Source of the DNA: Candidatus Omnitrophota bacterium
GTDB taxonomy: Bacteria > Omnitrophota > Koll11 > Gygaellales > JAQTUY01
Length of the DNA stretch: 20,449 bases
Assembly (NCBI GenBank): GCA_028707105.1
Contig: JAQTUY010000012.1
Span: 1 to 20,449, forward strand
Direction of reading: 5' to 3'
Within the stretch, counting starts at the first letter, position 1, and each line of letters opens with the position of its first letter. Shown piece by piece: positions 7,347 through 15,690 of the stretch. Both the position numbers and the translations under genes were made by a program. The notes beneath the pieces are model-generated. The model ran no database searches and was not told where the DNA came from. It worked only from the letters and a program-made list of their open reading frames with translations.

Positions 7347-8891
7347 ATGCGCAGCCGTGTAGGGCTATATTTCGGCACAAAAGGCATAAGCGTTATCGAG
7401 TCCCAGGGCAGGAAAATAGTAAATCAGATCCATATTGCCACGGATAAGCTTGGGGCCGGCGAATTTGACGATAAAGTGCCTGAAGACGTAAAAATAGTCG
7501 CGCTGGTCAGGGATGAGCTGAGAAAACGCAAGATAGAAGGCTCGGATATGACCGTTATACTCCCGGGCAAGGACCTTATTATCCGGTCTTTTGAGATGCC
7601 GGTATTGCCGAAGGAGGAGTTGTTAAGCGCCATAAATTTTGAGGCAAAAAAATACATCCCCTTCAGGGCGGAAGACCTGATCTTCGATTTCCAGCTGAAA
7701 TTTGACCGCGCCACCAGAAGAAACCAGATATTATTCTTTGGCATCAAAAAAGAGATACTTGATAAGTATATGTCGGTGATCGGCCAGTTGGGCATGAAGC
7801 TTAGCACTGTTGAGTATTCAGCCTTTAGCCTGCTAAGGCTCTCCGGCGCCGTCGGCGTTAAGCCCAAAGGCGTGGTCGGTGTTACCTACGTGGATTTGGA
7901 GGAGGAAACCAACTTCATGGTCCTCGAAGACGGTTTCCCCCTGTTCAGCCGGGATATAGACTTGACCTTCGGGCTGCGCCCTGAGGAGATTCAGAGCGGG
8001 CTGCCCGTCAATACGCTGTTAGATAAGTTAAAGGGCGAGATCCGCATTTCCCTTGATTATTACCGCCGTAAATTCCCTACCAAACAGCTGGATAAAGTCA
8101 TATTGCTGGCCAATCCGGTTTATAAAGCGGATATCGAAAAGGCCTGCCAGGATCTGGGAGCTCCGATGGAGTTTGCGGATGCCGCGAAATATTTCAGCAA
8201 AGATATTCCTTACAGCATGGGAGAGGTGAAGGCTTATAGCGCTTCTCTCCTGGGCACTATCAAAAGCAGCGTAAACCTGGATTTTCTGGTCGCCAAAGAA
8301 AAAGCCCTCACAACCGCCGAAACCGAAACCGGCAAGGATATTCTTTTTACTCCCGAAACTGTGCGAGTTGATCCCCGGAGCCTGATTCTGGGAGTTCTGA
8401 TCATAGCGGCGACGATTATGTTTTCTTCGTATCAGGCCGTGCCCCTGAAGAAGGAATTGGATGATACGATAAGCAGGCGCGTGAAAGTGGCCGACTTAAG
8501 CCCCACTGCTCCGCTTGCGGAACTGGAGATCACTAGTTCCGAATACAGAGAAAAATTAAGCAAGTTGGAAAATGCCCTGAAGCAGGAAGTTTATTTAACT
8601 CCCGAGTTGAGCGTTATTCCTGCTCTTCTGCCCAAAGGCGCCTGGTTGGTAGACTTTACTTTCAGGCAGGACCAACAGGGCATAGAGCTTGTGTTAAAGG
8701 GACAGGCGTTTCTTGACGACCGGGATAAAGAGTTCGAGGTCATCAATACCCTTTCCGCCAATATAAAAAATAGCCCTGTATTTTCCAAGGCGTTTAGTGA
8801 TATCAATATTTCTTTTGACCGTTCCAAGGCCGGAGAATATGATGTCACAAATTTTACGATCTTCTGTAAAAAGGAGAAGAATAAGCAATGA
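7347..8891 (+). CDS. PilM-PilN (GspL-like) fusion, pilus/secretion assembly protein
   Basis: This 514-residue protein has an N-terminal actin-like PilM domain (about 1-330: VGLYFGTKGISVIE, TVILPGKDLIIRSFEMPVLP, INFEAKKYIPF, LDYYRRKFP). A membrane segment follows (about 344-365, LILGVLIIAATIMFSSYQA), then a periplasmic PilN-like part (about 366-514) with a coiled stretch and an ALLPKGAWLVDFTF region. In type IV pilus systems PilM and PilN are separate and interact; in type II secretion, GspL is one protein with this architecture. It should form the inner-membrane platform linking the ATPase to the secretin. A clear ribosome site (AAAGGAG) precedes the ATG. The stop overlaps the PilO-like start (ATGA). 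No frameshift is needed to read it as one protein. Confidence 0.9.
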   Translation: MRSRVGLYFGTKGISVIESQGRKIVNQIHIATDKLGAGEFDDKVPEDVKIVALVRDELRKRKIEGSDMTVILPGKDLIIRSFEMPVLPKEELLSAINFEAKKYIPFRAEDLIFDFQLKFDRATRRNQILFFGIKKEILDKYMSVIGQLGMKLSTVEYSAFSLLRLSGAVGVKPKGVVGVTYVDLEEETNFMVLEDGFPLFSRDIDLTFGLRPEEIQSGLPVNTLLDKLKGEIRISLDYYRRKFPTKQLDKVILLANPVYKADIEKACQDLGAPMEFADAAKYFSKDIPYSMGEVKAYSASLLGTIKSSVNLDFLVAKEKALTTAETETGKDILFTPETVRVDPRSLILGVLIIAATIMFSSYQAVPLKKELDDTISRRVKVADLSPTAPLAELEITSSEYREKLSKLENALKQEVYLTPELSVIPALLPKGAWLVDFTFRQDQQGIELVLKGQAFLDDRDKEFEVINTLSANIKNSPVFSKAFSDINISFDRSKAGEYDVTNFTIFCKKEKNKQ

Positions 8892-9424
8892 CGATCGACC
8901 TTAATACCATAATGACTAAATACAGGAATACGGCATTTAATATCGGCCTGGTGCTGGTAGCTTTGATCGTCGCCCGAGCTGTTTACAGTAATCAATACAA
9001 GAAGGTGGTCGAATTAAGGAGAGATATCGGCCTGGAAACCCAGAAGAATGATCTATTCAGCGAATTAAATACCATTGAGCAGAAACTTGCCGCGTACCGG
9101 CAGGTCTATGCCAAGAAGGAAGTTTCTACTATCATGAATGATATTACCCAGGCGGCGCGCGATTCGGACGTTCGGATCGTTTCTATCAAGCCGGGTGAAG
9201 ATCAAAAACAGTCCGGCTATAGCGAGTTATCCATCGACGTAAATGTGGGGGCGTCCGATTATCACAGCCTGGCGAAGTTTATAAATATCCTGGAGAACAG
9301 CAGTTTTCTATTTATTGTTAAGTCTTTTTTTATCAAACCGCAGATCCTGACGCCGGAGATCGCCAAAGGCAAACAGGACAGGCTGCTGGTGCAAGCAACA
9401 ATAAGCACAACTACCGTTCAATGA
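8888..9424 (+). CDS. PilO/GspM-like inner-membrane alignment protein
   Basis: This 178-residue protein has a membrane segment at about 17-33 (FNIGLVLVALIVARAVY), a coiled region (about 36-72, KKVVELRRDIGLETQKNDLFSELN... in heptad style), and a periplasmic part with SIKPGEDQKQSGYSELSIDVNV and YHSLAKFINILENSSFLFIV. The last two are the typical PilO/GspM ferredoxin-like fold pattern, in which the phrase around 'l.~fl..lE.~~rf..V' recurs. It overlaps the PilM-PilN gene by 4 bases, which is the expected M-N-O order. It likely forms a heterodimer with the PilN part of the upstream protein. PilO fits better than GspM by neighbours. Confidence 0.82.
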   Translation: MTIDLNTIMTKYRNTAFNIGLVLVALIVARAVYSNQYKKVVELRRDIGLETQKNDLFSELNTIEQKLAAYRQVYAKKEVSTIMNDITQAARDSDVRIVSIKPGEDQKQSGYSELSIDVNVGASDYHSLAKFINILENSSFLFIVKSFFIKPQILTPEIAKGKQDRLLVQATISTTTVQ

Positions 9425-9440
9425 GGGGCTGGGCAGACAT

Positions 9441-9989
9441 ATGAAACAGACCTATCAGGCAATCATGATCCATAGTCGCCAGATCAAGAGTTTAAGTTCT
9501 TCGCTTATTTTTATTGTCGCCGCGTCCGTATTCCTATCGTGGTTGGTTAGGCCCTCATTCGCCCAGGAAGCCCTGAAAAAAGGGATAAATGATATGCAGA
9601 AAGTGGAGTCGGCTGTTTTAGGCACGGGGGAGAAAGTGCCGATCATGATCCGGCCGAAGCTGGTTTATGACGCGGCTGATTTAAAGGACCCGTTTGATGA
9701 TTTCTTGCCCAAAGCAAAAGCCAAGCCGTCCTCCAAAATATCCGGGATCGGCACAGAACAGCAGGCCGCGCCATTGCCGAGTTTTACGGTGCAGGGATTG
9801 ATCTGGGGCGGCAGCCTGCCTCAGGCGGTTATAGATGATCAGGTAGTTAAGGTCGGAGATGTGATACAGGATGCCGAGATAGTAGAAATAAGCAAAGAAG
9901 GGATAAAAGTCTTATATAATAAAAAAATACATAAATTGGCGCCGCCGAGTTCGTCGATCGCCGATGCCAATACTTCTAAACCTAATTAA
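9441..9989 (+). CDS. PilP/GspC-like periplasmic protein linking platform and secretin
   Basis: This 182-residue protein has a hydrophobic N-terminal segment (about 19-36, SSSLIFIVAASVFLSWLV) ending in RPSFA-QE, which could be a signal peptidase I site or an uncleaved anchor. A low-complexity linker leads to a C-terminal domain (about 113-172): SFTVQGLIWGGSLPQAVID, then VVKVGDVIQDAEIVEISKEGIKVLYNKK. This is the HR/PilP fold pattern, where 'G....~~~ai....~v..Gd.i....i..I....v' is typical. PilP and GspC connect the inner-membrane platform to the secretin N0 domain. PilP is normally a lipoprotein, but no lipobox is visible here, which leans toward GspC. No PDZ domain is present. It sits between the PilO-like gene and the secretin, as expected. 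Confidence 0.8.
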   Translation: MKQTYQAIMIHSRQIKSLSSSLIFIVAASVFLSWLVRPSFAQEALKKGINDMQKVESAVLGTGEKVPIMIRPKLVYDAADLKDPFDDFLPKAKAKPSSKISGIGTEQQAAPLPSFTVQGLIWGGSLPQAVIDDQVVKVGDVIQDAEIVEISKEGIKVLYNKKIHKLAPPSSSIADANTSKPN

Positions 9990-10011
9990 ATCTTAAAAAC
10001 GGAGGGTCAGG

Positions 10012-11625
10012 ATGTCAAAAATCCAGGATCAGAAGTTTAGAAAAGAAAAGTCTATCATCCAGATGATCAGGCGCGTTTTGATCAGCGCGGTATTAGTGCT
10101 GGCAAGCCCCGGGCTTTGTTTTTCTTCGATCACTATTCCCTTTACCGAAAACACCGTTTCTATGGATTTTAAGGATATCAGCGTAAAAGATTTCCTTAAG
10201 ATATTTTCTCAACAGACCGGGATGAATTTTATCGCTTCCGAGGCTGTCCAGGACAGGAAGATAACCCTGTATCTGGATAAGGTTCCGGTAAAGCAGGCAG
10301 CCGACCAGATATTCAAGGCCAATAATCTATCTTATGAGTATGATGAGGATTCTAATATCATACTGGTAAAAGATTGGGGAACTCCCGAGGTAGAATTACT
10401 TACCAAGGTATTCTCTCTTAAGCATAGCCGGGTCTCTACTTCTTCTATGCAGGAGGATGCTTATAACTATATAATGCAAGGCAAGGGTGATATTTCGGCT
10501 GCTACTAGTTCCTCGGGCGGCGGCAGTGGAAGCGGCGGCAGTAGTAGCAGCAGCAGCGGCGGTGGCGGCGGCGGCACTGAAGGCAAGGGAAGATGGAAGT
10601 CTGTAGAAGAATCCGGCATCACTTATGCCGTTAAACAGGTCCTATCCGAGAGCGGAAAGATCATGGAAGATGCCATGACCAACAGCCTTATTGTCACGGA
10701 TATGCCCAGCAGGTTTCCTACTATTGAATTGGTCATCAAGCAACTGGATGTGCCCCGGACGCAGATAATGCTGGAGGTGGAGATCCTGGATGTAAGCAAG
10801 AATGCCGTGGACAAAATAGGCCTGGATTTTCCCGAGAGCCCGCTGGTGATGAATTTTTCCATGAGTAACGCGGCTAGCCCGTTGACAACGGGTTTCCCTT
10901 TCCATAGTTGGGGCAAGACCGGGGGAAGGATGCCTGACGGACAAATGAGTTTTGTTTCGGATTACACGATGACCTTGGATTATTTGACCACTCTTACCGA
11001 TACTAAGATCCTGGCTCGTCCGCGCCTGCTTACCATGAATAACGAAACCGCCGAGATCAAGATCGCGACTAACGAGGTCATCGGCGAAACCGCCAGTTTC
11101 GACGATCAGGGCGACTTGAGCAGTGTTACCGCGGAAAGGACGGAGACCGGCGTTGCGCTGCGCGTTACTCCTCAGGTCAACGCCCAGACCGGAGAGATCA
11201 CGATGTTCGTTTATCCTAAAGTCACTGAAGCCAATAACAGTTCCTTTACCAGCCAGTTTGCCTTGACCTATAAAGATCCTGAAGTGAGGGGTACTAAGTC
11301 CATCGTAAGGGTAAAGGACGGGGATACGATAATAATCGGCGGGTTAATCCGTAATCAAAGCAATGAGATAATCAAGAAGTTGCCCCTGCTGTCCAGTATC
11401 CCGTTCATGGGTAAGATGTTCACCCATAAGGATAAAAATAAGGATATCCAGAGGGAATTGATAGTTTTTATAACGCCGCGTATCGTTAAAGAGAAGAAAT
11501 CACGCTATGCCGGCCTTCCCAGGAATGTCAAGGTCCAGCGCGAACAGGATTCTTCTTTCGCGAGCAGCCGTTTGAGCTCGATAGAATCGGAATTGAACAA
11601 GCTGGAAAAAAAGAAGACCAAATAA
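10012..11625 (+). CDS. Secretin, PilQ/GspD family outer-membrane channel
   Basis: This 537-residue protein has a signal peptide after a long basic N-terminus (hydrophobic VLISAVLVLASPGLCF, about 22-37). An N0/STN domain follows (about 47-115, VSMDFKDISVKDFLKIFSQQ ... ITLYLDKVPVKQAADQIF), then a secretin_N domain (about 125-250) interrupted by a Gly/Ser-rich stretch at about 160-190. The C-terminal secretin barrel (about 255-495) has TKILARPRLLTMNNETAEIK, VALRVTPQVN, and the hallmark VRVKDGDTIIIGGLI followed by PLLSSIPFMGKMF. It forms the outer-membrane pore for the fibre or secreted substrate. It is shorter than typical PilQ or GspD, with few N-domains. The start at 10012 has GGAGGG six bases upstream; the in-frame ATG 10063 lacks a site. 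A short S-domain-like C-terminal tail is lysine- and serine-rich. Confidence 0.94.
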   Translation: MSKIQDQKFRKEKSIIQMIRRVLISAVLVLASPGLCFSSITIPFTENTVSMDFKDISVKDFLKIFSQQTGMNFIASEAVQDRKITLYLDKVPVKQAADQIFKANNLSYEYDEDSNIILVKDWGTPEVELLTKVFSLKHSRVSTSSMQEDAYNYIMQGKGDISAATSSSGGGSGSGGSSSSSSGGGGGGTEGKGRWKSVEESGITYAVKQVLSESGKIMEDAMTNSLIVTDMPSRFPTIELVIKQLDVPRTQIMLEVEILDVSKNAVDKIGLDFPESPLVMNFSMSNAASPLTTGFPFHSWGKTGGRMPDGQMSFVSDYTMTLDYLTTLTDTKILARPRLLTMNNETAEIKIATNEVIGETASFDDQGDLSSVTAERTETGVALRVTPQVNAQTGEITMFVYPKVTEANNSSFTSQFALTYKDPEVRGTKSIVRVKDGDTIIIGGLIRNQSNEIIKKLPLLSSIPFMGKMFTHKDKNKDIQRELIVFITPRIVKEKKSRYAGLPRNVKVQREQDSSFASSRLSSIESELNKLEKKKTK

Positions 11626-11696
11626 TTTTTTAAAGCGGCATATCTTGTTGAAGTCCACCAAACCATAAAGGTTAGATACGGGAAAACTGCCTGTCT

Positions 11697-13430
11697 ATGC
11701 CCGCACATAAATATTTAAGATTAGGCGAGTTTCTTGTCAAAGAGAAACTTATTACTTCCGCCCAACTGGAAAAAGCTTTAGCGGTCCAGAAGGAGCGCGG
11801 CGGACGTTTAGGTGAGATCCTGGTCAAGCTGGGTATAATAAAAGAAGAAGAGGCTGTCGCCGCTTTAGGAAGGCAGTTAGGCGTGCCTTATTTTTCTCTC
11901 GGAACAGGCATGCTCAAGCCCGCTGTTGACCAGGGTTTGACCGAACTGATACCTAAAGAGTTCGCCTTAAAGAACCTGATACTTCCCCTTTCCCGCACCT
12001 TAAAATCCCTTACCGTGGCGATGGTCGACCCCCTGGACCTGATGTTGATAGATAACGTAAGGAAGCTTACCAACTGCGAGGTCAATCCGGTTATAGCCAC
12101 CCAATCCGATATTATAAAGGCGATAGAAGATTTTTACGGCAAGGACCATCTTTTGCGTGAAGCGGTGGAGGCTTCTTATGACATAACCAACGTTTCCGCG
12201 GCGGAAGTGACGATCGAGGATACGGGATCCAGTCCTGATGAAGAATTAAGCCTGGATAAACTCGTGGCGCGCGCGGAAGAGGCTCCGGTAGTAAAGCTGG
12301 TGGATTTGATCATCCGCCAGGCGATAGATGAAAAAGCGTCCGATATCCATATTGAGCCGTTCAAAGATAAGATCTGCCTGCGTTACCGTATAGATGGTAA
12401 GCTTTACGAAATTCCGCCTCCTGCCAAACATATGCATCTGCCTATCGTTTCCCGTATAAAAATACTTTCTAAACTTGATATCGCGGAAAAGCGTCTTCCT
12501 CAGGACGGGGCTTTCGCGGTCAGGATAGGAGACCGTCCCATCGACCTGCGCGTTTCTTCCCTTCCGACTATTTATGGGGAGAAGGTGGTTATGAGGATCC
12601 TGGACAGGTCCAATATAGTCCTGGATTTGAATCTTCTTGGTTACGATAAGAAGCAGCTTGAAGATATGCGCCATGCCATAGCCATGCCTTACGGCCTGGT
12701 CCTATTGACCGGCCCTACCGGATGCGGTAAGACTACCACGCTTTACGCTATATTGAGCGAGATCAGGGACCCGACAAAAAATATCGTCACCGTAGAAGAT
12801 CCGGTTGAATACCGGTTGGACGGGATAAATCAGGTCCATGTCAAGCCTGAGATCGGGCTCACCTTCGCAGCGGCTTCGCGAAACTTCCTGCGTCAGGACC
12901 CGGATGTAATGTTGGTCGGAGAGATCAGGGATACTGAAACCGCCCAGATCTGTATTCGCGCCGCGCTCACCGGGCATATCGTCTTGAGCACCTTGCATAC
13001 TAATGACGCGCCCGCGGCCGTAAACCGTCTTATCGATATCGGAGTAGAGCCGTATCTTGTTACACCGACCTTGATATTGGTGGTCGCCCAGAGGCTGATG
13101 CGCAGGCTATGCCCCGCATGTAAGGAGGCTTATGAGCCCAGCCCGGAACAGCTGGGAGGCATACAACTTAAAGCAGATCTTGTCTATCGGGCGCGCGGCT
13201 GCCCGAAATGTAATAATTTGGGCTATCGCAGCCGTGTTTGTATTTCCGAAGTGATGGTAGTTACGGATGAAATGCGCCAGCTTATTACGGAACACGCCCC
13301 TTACACAAAAATAAGGGAATGCGCCAGAAGGAATGGCATGCAGACGCTTTATGACAGCGCGATCAAAAAAGTGGAAGCAGGTTTGTCCAGTCTTGAGGAA
13401 GCCCTGAGTATAACTATAGGAGCGGATTAG
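11697..13430 (+). CDS. PilB/GspE assembly ATPase with MshEN-type N-domain
   Basis: This 577-residue cytoplasmic ATPase powers fibre assembly. The N-terminal domain (about 5-150) has two tandem MshEN-type motifs, RLGEFLV... (8-31) and RLGEILVKLG... (37-60), each ending in Q; such motifs bind cyclic di-GMP in MshE. The catalytic part has Walker A GPTGCGKT (339-346, with Cys where Ser is usual), an Asp box (VTVEDPVEY), Walker B DPDVMLVGEIRD (from 401), a His box (TGHIVLSTLHTND), and a zinc site of two CxxC pairs (472-475, 502-505) as in assembly ATPases but not PilT. No ribosome site precedes the ATG, and a stop 24 bases upstream rules out an earlier start. The 71-base gap after the secretin is the longest between the machine genes. 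It is followed after one base by the PilC/GspF gene. Confidence 0.96.
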   Translation: MPAHKYLRLGEFLVKEKLITSAQLEKALAVQKERGGRLGEILVKLGIIKEEEAVAALGRQLGVPYFSLGTGMLKPAVDQGLTELIPKEFALKNLILPLSRTLKSLTVAMVDPLDLMLIDNVRKLTNCEVNPVIATQSDIIKAIEDFYGKDHLLREAVEASYDITNVSAAEVTIEDTGSSPDEELSLDKLVARAEEAPVVKLVDLIIRQAIDEKASDIHIEPFKDKICLRYRIDGKLYEIPPPAKHMHLPIVSRIKILSKLDIAEKRLPQDGAFAVRIGDRPIDLRVSSLPTIYGEKVVMRILDRSNIVLDLNLLGYDKKQLEDMRHAIAMPYGLVLLTGPTGCGKTTTLYAILSEIRDPTKNIVTVEDPVEYRLDGINQVHVKPEIGLTFAAASRNFLRQDPDVMLVGEIRDTETAQICIRAALTGHIVLSTLHTNDAPAAVNRLIDIGVEPYLVTPTLILVVAQRLMRRLCPACKEAYEPSPEQLGGIQLKADLVYRARGCPKCNNLGYRSRVCISEVMVVTDEMRQLITEHAPYTKIRECARRNGMQTLYDSAIKKVEAGLSSLEEALSITIGAD

Positions 13431-13431
13431 T

Positions 13432-14673
13432 ATGCCCAGGTATTTTTATATCGCTTACACGAAATCCGGGAAGAAGAAGGTTCAGGATGTCGAAGAAGCG
13501 ATGAATATGGAAGAACTGGTCGGCAGGCTTCAGGCTAAGGGCCTGGTGGTTATCAATGTCATGCCGGAGTCAAAAGAGATGCAGCTCAGCGCCGAGAAAG
13601 GGGCAAAGACCAAGACCGCCCAGCGGCGCATGCATAGCGGGATCACCAGCGATGACCTGATGCATTTCTGTTCTCAGCTGTCTGTTTTGCTGGGGGCCGG
13701 TATTGTTATCCTGGATGCGCTGGATACTATAGCGATGCAGGTATCCAGCACCAAGCTTTATACCATAATCAAGAATTTAAAGAAGGATATGGAGGGGGGC
13801 TTGAGCCTGCATCAGGCAATGGCAAAATATCCCACCGTATTCTCTGACCTGTGGATAAACCTGATAGAAAGCGGCGAAGCCGCGGGCAGCCTTCCCACTA
13901 TCCTGGTCCGCCTATCCAGTTATCTGGAAAGGAACGCTAAATTCCGGGAAAAGATCATTTCGGCCATCATCTACCCCATGATCTTGTTAGTAGTAAGCGT
14001 AAGCGCCCTGCTTTTTTTGACTGTTAAGATAATTCCTACTTTTGCCACCCTTTTTGCCGGTTTTAAGATCCAGCTGCCGCTTTTAACTAAAATGCTTATC
14101 GTTCTTAGCGCCGCCCTGCGTAAATACTTCCTTGTTTTTTTTATCGCGGCCGTTGTTGTGATCTATCTGATAAAGATGTATATCAAGACCCCTCCGGGCC
14201 GCAGGATGTTGGAAACCTTTTTGTTTAATATGCCGGTAGGCGGAGATTTCTTTAAAGTTTTGGTCGCGGAGAGATTTTGTTCGGAAATGTCGATCCTTAT
14301 AGAAAGCGGCGTTCCCATCCTTTATGCTTTGGAAATAAGCGAGCGCGCCGTAAGTAACCTGGTCGTTTCGGATATTATCCATAAGGTCAAGGAAGATGTC
14401 AGGGAGGGAAGGTCTTTGAGCCGCCCTCTGGAAAAGAGCGGTTTCTTTGAGCCGATGGTGGTGCAGATGGTGCGCGTAGGCGAGGAGATCGGCGACCTTT
14501 CGACCATGTTCAAAAAGGTGAGCTCATTTTACCAAGATTATGTGGAAGTCTTCCTGGCCAGATTTACCGCGATGTTTGAGCCTGCCATGCTGATATTCAT
14601 GGGCTTGATGATAGGCGTTATGATCATCGGTATGTTCCTGCCTATATTCCAGATAGCCCAGATGGGCGGATAG
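13432..14673 (+). CDS. PilC/GspF inner-membrane platform protein
   Basis: This 413-residue polytopic protein has the usual family length and two GspF domains. The first (about 75-200) contains DLMHFCSQLSVLLGAGI, LSLHQAMAKYPTVFSDLWINLIESGEAAGSLP and a membrane segment around IIYPMILLVVSVSALLFLTV. The second (about 275-400) contains RFCSEMSILIESGVPILYALEIS, VQMVRVGEEIGDLSTMF and a final membrane helix MLIFMGLMIGVMIIGMFLPIF. A further membrane pair lies between, at about 215-245 (YFLVFFIAAVVVIYLIKMY). The N-terminus PRYFYIAYTKSGKKK is the usual GspF start. It anchors the ATPase at the base of the fibre. It starts one base after the ATPase stop and ends two bases before the first major pilin-like gene. 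Confidence 0.95.
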   Translation: MPRYFYIAYTKSGKKKVQDVEEAMNMEELVGRLQAKGLVVINVMPESKEMQLSAEKGAKTKTAQRRMHSGITSDDLMHFCSQLSVLLGAGIVILDALDTIAMQVSSTKLYTIIKNLKKDMEGGLSLHQAMAKYPTVFSDLWINLIESGEAAGSLPTILVRLSSYLERNAKFREKIISAIIYPMILLVVSVSALLFLTVKIIPTFATLFAGFKIQLPLLTKMLIVLSAALRKYFLVFFIAAVVVIYLIKMYIKTPPGRRMLETFLFNMPVGGDFFKVLVAERFCSEMSILIESGVPILYALEISERAVSNLVVSDIIHKVKEDVREGRSLSRPLEKSGFFEPMVVQMVRVGEEIGDLSTMFKKVSSFYQDYVEVFLARFTAMFEPAMLIFMGLMIGVMIIGMFLPIFQIAQMGG

Positions 14674-14675
14674 TA

Positions 14676-15074
14676 ATGAGAAGAGGCTTTACGCTAGTCG
14701 AGTTGATCATTGTGGTTATTATTATAGGCGTCCTGGGGAGTATCGCCGTGCCCCAGTACGTGGCAGGCGTTGAGAGGTCCAGGGCCGGCAAGGCGCGGAC
14801 TGTAATGATGATCATTTCCAAGGCCGAGAAGATGCGCGCCGCCGATAACAATGGCGCCTATATTGCCTGCGCTGCCAGCGCTAACTTACAGGCCAATCTC
14901 GGCAGTTATACGGAAATGACCGATATCGCGGCGGATATCGACTGGGATTATTCAGTCGGTATAGGAGGGGGTAACTTTACGGTTACCGCTACTAAGAGAG
15001 CCGGTTTAGCGAATGCCGGTGAGACGATCACGCTGTCGGATGGGGGGGTCTGGGGCGGGACATTTGCCCCTTAA
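14676..15074 (+). CDS. Type IV pilin / GspG-like prepilin, paralogue 1
   Basis: This 132-residue prepilin has leader MRRG and mature start FTLVELIIVVIIIGVLGSIAVPQY, with Gly at -1, Phe +1 and Glu +5. The leader is cleaved and the new N-terminus methylated by a prepilin peptidase, which is not in this window. A short globular part follows, with AKAEKMRAADNNG and YIACAASANLQANLGSY, ending GGVWGGTFAP. There is one cysteine, so no internal disulfide. By eye it differs from paralogues 2 and 3 at about 28 of 132 positions (near 79% identity) and has the same length. It is directly coupled to the PilC/GspF gene. It may be a major pilin or the major pseudopilin of a type II-like system. Confidence 0.92.
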   Translation: MRRGFTLVELIIVVIIIGVLGSIAVPQYVAGVERSRAGKARTVMMIISKAEKMRAADNNGAYIACAASANLQANLGSYTEMTDIAADIDWDYSVGIGGGNFTVTATKRAGLANAGETITLSDGGVWGGTFAP

Positions 15075-15093
15075 GATGCGCTAATTGGCCGCA

Positions 15094-15122
15094 TTGTAAT
15101 ATTATCCGGCGTGTGGTAAACT
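15094..15122 (+). promoter_or_regulatory. Weak candidate promoter ahead of pilin paralogue 2
   Basis: TTGTAA (15094-15099), 17 bases, then TAAACT (15117-15122), each a 4/6 match. The block GTGTGGTAAACTT here resembles GTGTGTTAGACTT at 15646-15658 ahead of paralogue 3, so this sequence seems to be kept between two otherwise diverged regions. That is the main support. Confidence 0.35.
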
Positions 15123-15165
15123 TAAATCAGAGGAAGGGTTGCATAAAAAAGGAGGTGAGGGCACC

Positions 15166-15564
15166 ATGAGAAAGGGATTTACGCTGGTAGAGTTGATCAT
15201 CGTGGTTATCATCATCGGGATTCTGGGAACTATAGCGGTTCCTCAATACATGGCTGCGGTTGAAAGAGCCAGAGCCGGCAAGGCAAGAGCGAATATGACA
15301 CAGATTGCCAAGGCCGAGAAGATGCGCGGAGCGGATAATAACGGCGTATACGTTGCCTGCGCTGCCAGTGCCAACTTACAGGCGAATTTGGGCAGCTACG
15401 TGGAAATGACCGATATCGCGGCGGATGTTGACTGGGGTTATTCTGTCGCCATAGGAGCCGGTACTTTCACGATCACGGCAACCAAGGCAGCCGGTTTACC
15501 GAATGCCGCTGAGACGATTACTTTGACTCAGGCCGGAGTATGGGGCGGAACATTTACTCCGTAA
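15166..15564 (+). CDS. Type IV pilin / GspG-like prepilin, paralogue 2
   Basis: This 132-residue prepilin has leader MRKG, cleavage before FTLVELIIVVIIIGILGTIAVPQY, Glu +5, and the same C-terminal ending GVWGGTFTP as paralogue 3. The frame stays open upstream to a TTG at 15139, but the ATG at 15166 is chosen because a full Shine-Dalgarno sequence AAGGAGGTGA (15149-15158) lies 7 bases before it and the leader has the right length. This is the best ribosome site in the operon, and a 91-base gap with a candidate promoter precedes it, so it may be the most highly expressed pilin. It is identical to paralogue 3 except for base 15529 (Gln122 here, Glu122 there). Confidence 0.95.
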   Translation: MRKGFTLVELIIVVIIIGILGTIAVPQYMAAVERARAGKARANMTQIAKAEKMRGADNNGVYVACAASANLQANLGSYVEMTDIAADVDWGYSVAIGAGTFTITATKAAGLPNAAETITLTQAGVWGGTFTP

Positions 15565-15605
15565 GGAAGCGTTTTTAGCTGATTTCATGTTCGCCATATA
15601 CGAGC

Positions 15606-15645
15606 GGACGCGGGATAAAAATCGCGTCTTGCAATGATTTTTTTT
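15606..15645 (+). terminator. Candidate intrinsic terminator or attenuator after pilin paralogue 2
   Basis: GACGCG (15607-15612) pairs exactly with CGCGTC (15623-15628), plus one outer G-T pair, with a 10-base loop. Eight T follow at 15638-15645, but 9 bases separate them from the stem, so termination may be partial. It would let pilin 2 be made in excess over the minor pilins downstream. Confidence 0.4.
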
Positions 15646-15657
15646 GTGTGTTAGACT
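15629..15657 (+). promoter_or_regulatory. Weak candidate promoter ahead of pilin paralogue 3
   Basis: TTGCAA (15629-15634), 17 bases, then TAGACT (15652-15657), each a 4/6 match. The spacing and the GTGTGnTARACTT block match the candidate ahead of paralogue 2. It overlaps the T-run of the preceding hairpin. Confidence 0.35.
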
Positions 15658-15690
15658 TTAGCTAGGAATAAAGGGCCAATTGTCAAAAGA

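Noticed and set aside
11626..11696. Possible riboswitch in the gap before the ATPase gene
   Set aside because: Only weak pairings (AACC/GGTT and GGCA/TGCC) and no match to a known class; the lack of a ribosome site is real but not enough evidence.
15083..15112. Sigma54-like promoter (TTGGC) before pilin 2
   Set aside because: No GC dinucleotide at the required distance from the GG, so the -12/-24 pattern fails.
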